Source: Euglena gracilis | Lineage: Eukaryota > Euglenida > Euglenophyceae > Euglenales | NCBI GenBank assembly: GCA_039621445.1 | Contig: CP154956.1 | Span: 51,397,204-51,461,203, forward strand | Length of the DNA stretch: 64,000 bases | Reading direction: 5' to 3' | Shown here: positions 62,266 through 64,000 of the stretch, piece after piece | Layout of the letters: each line of letters opens with the position of its first letter | Numbering within the stretch: position 1 is the stretch's first letter | Notes under the pieces: generated by a model | The model's input: the letters and a program-made list of their open reading frames with translations, nothing else | Databases searched by the model: none | Told to the model about the DNA's origin: nothing | Made by a program: the position numbers and the translations under genes

Positions 62266-64000
62266 TTGTTGATGGGGGGGGGACTGAAAAAAAGGCTGCT
62301 GGCTAGACTCCCCCTGGGGGTGGGGTCAAATTTTCTTAAGCTATGCCCTCATGGGAATCCCTTTGGGATTGAGGTAAGTGGTAGAAATACCCCAATCCAC
62401 AGGGTGAAGGTTTTGAGAAGCCTGGACACACCCAAAGCGAAAAAAAAATACCGGCGATCGCGCCGAGAAGAATGCTCTTTACCCTCATTCTTGAGCATAT
62501 TGTGCATTTTCTTTGCTGTCTGGGGGTGGGGTCACACAGCTGTTAAATGAATCTGTGGTCAGTGATTTCCTTTGGTTGGCCATTGTTTTGGAGATATTGT
62601 GAATTTTCGTTGTTTTTTTTTTGACCCCGAAATGGTCCAAGAACGGCAAAGTCGAAACAGGCCAAAATGCACAGCATTTGGAGCGAAGCGGCCTTAAAGT
62701 GGCCATAACTCAGGCTAGCTGTGGAGTTACGGGGAAATCAAAATACTGTTAGAACAGGGTGTTCCAGGGGCATCAGGGCTTCCCATATATCCCGGTTTGG
62801 CTCCCCCCTGTGGTGCAACTACCCTACATCAAGCGGCAACCCAGTTTGGGGGGTTGGGTCACCCCCTTGTCATTGACTGGAAGTTTTGTCAATGAATTAA
62901 ATAAAGTTCCCCGAGGGGGGTGCCTGCCTGGGCAGGTACTCAAGTGCCCTCCGGACCCCCCCCCTGGGTTGGTAAAAAAAAAAGCAGCCTGTCCCGAAAT
63001 CCTATGGGTCACCCGTAGGGTTTCAGGAATTCCCGTACACCCCTTACCAGGGATGGGGGCCAACCTAAGGTTAAGGATTGGGGGAAGAGGCATTTGACAA
63101 CGGGGGTCGGATTTTGGCCTGTGCCCAGGAACTTTCCTCGGAAAATAAGCCATTTTCCTTGAAAATAGCCCTGTTTTGAGCCTTCCGGCGCCTTCGGTGC
63201 CAGAGTGCCTGCTTAACACATTTGGCCGAGTGCCCTACCCCCCCTTAGTTGCACTAAGGCTTCTTGTCTGTTTATGGTCGGCGTTAACTTGCCTACCCCC
63301 CCCGGGGGTCGGATTTTTGTTGCCTTGGAGTGCCTGCCCAGGCAGGCACCCCCCGCCCCCCGGGGTGGGTGCCTGCCCAATGACCCAATGAGTTAGGTTT
63401 ACCCCAGGCCCAACATGAGAGGGTGTACAGGGTTTTGGTGGAGGTGCACCCCTCTGGACCAGGGGTTCCAGACCCCCACCCCAGCTGTGGGGGTCTGGAC
63501 CGACTGGGGGGGGGGGGGGGGCTTGCAACCTCCCTCCAAAAAGGGACCTTTTTCCTGGTGCGTTGCGCCGAAAAATATGGGTTTTATTTGGCAAATTTTA
63601 CCCCACAAAAAGTGCCCAAAATGACAATTTTGGCCGATTCAGGGAGGCAAAAATTGTCGGCCTGCCACTTCACACCGGCCAAAAGTCGGTCACCCGGGAT
63701 GCGCCACTGTTTAGGTGGGGGGGTGCCCTCCCCTTCTGGAATGGGGGGACGACCCCACCCATATATCAAACCTGGTTCACCCCCCCCATCTGTGTTCGTG
63801 TGTTTACGGATATTTTTAGGTCAAATTCTTCCTTCCGCACGTTGGTGCCGAGAGAATAATTCCTTCCTCAGTACACCCCCCTCCCACTCAGTCAGGGGGA
63901 GGGTCAAAAGTGCCGGTGGGGTTCAAACTTTTTGGAAAAGGAGCCCGACGCCAGTCCTTGGTTGTTTACCGCAGGTTAGTGCAACGAGGGAGGGGTTTGA
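62266..64000. other. repeat-rich terminal region, no gene
   Basis: Contains a diverged R1 segment (62570-62760), the 54-bp direct repeat shared with 51312-51365 (at 63237-63290: ttagttgcactaaggcttcttgtctgtttatgg), and several G/C homopolymer blocks. No exon or RNA gene supported. Confidence 0.6.

Overview
Eukaryotic nuclear DNA, most likely from a unicellular alga or other protist. Evidence: GT-AG introns, a host gene split into many small exons over more than 25 kb, and dense retrotransposon, tyrosine-recombinase and inverted-repeat debris with long G/C homopolymers. I cannot name the species. A chromerid or dinoflagellate relative would fit the retroelement content, but that is inference. 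Nearly all recognisable genes lie on the minus strand.

1-14.3 kb: a large Ty3/gypsy chromovirus-type element (E1), minus strand. From its 5' side it has a coiled-coil gag extension, capsid and two CCHC knuckles separated by an SR-rich linker, retropepsin, RT-RNase H, integrase with a C-terminal chromodomain, and, in the position where env would be, an uninterrupted ORF of at least 1161 codons that runs off the left edge. The whole compartment is peppered with tiny perfect hairpins. No LTR was recognised.

14.4-23.5 kb (perhaps to 24.3): a second, more broken Ty3/gypsy element (E2) in the same orientation. Its gag ends in a Gly-Lys tail rather than a zinc knuckle. Between gag and protease it carries a cytosine-5 DNA methyltransferase-like domain (motifs I, IV and VI visible) followed by a second domain with an NPPW motif that resembles Dam-type N6-adenine methyltransferases. 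Protease, RT, RNase H and integrase follow, all frameshifted.

24.9-31.2 kb: three copies of a tyrosine-recombinase gene, each with a conserved inverted-repeat module on its 3' side, a 269-bp near-perfect palindrome between two head-to-head copies, a tRNA-like sequence, and a GC-rich minus-strand ORF of uncertain identity.

31.5-60.6 kb: a host gene of the CCAR1/DBC1 family on the minus strand, recognised from an RS-rich exon, an inactive-Nudix (DBC1) region, a conserved LFAE/RDFG block, acidic linkers and a degenerate EF-hand. Most neighbouring exons join in phase. Its introns are kilobases long and hold hAT-like MITEs, another TIR element, tRNA-like repeats, microsatellites and palindromes. 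From 60.6 to 64 kb I see only repeats.
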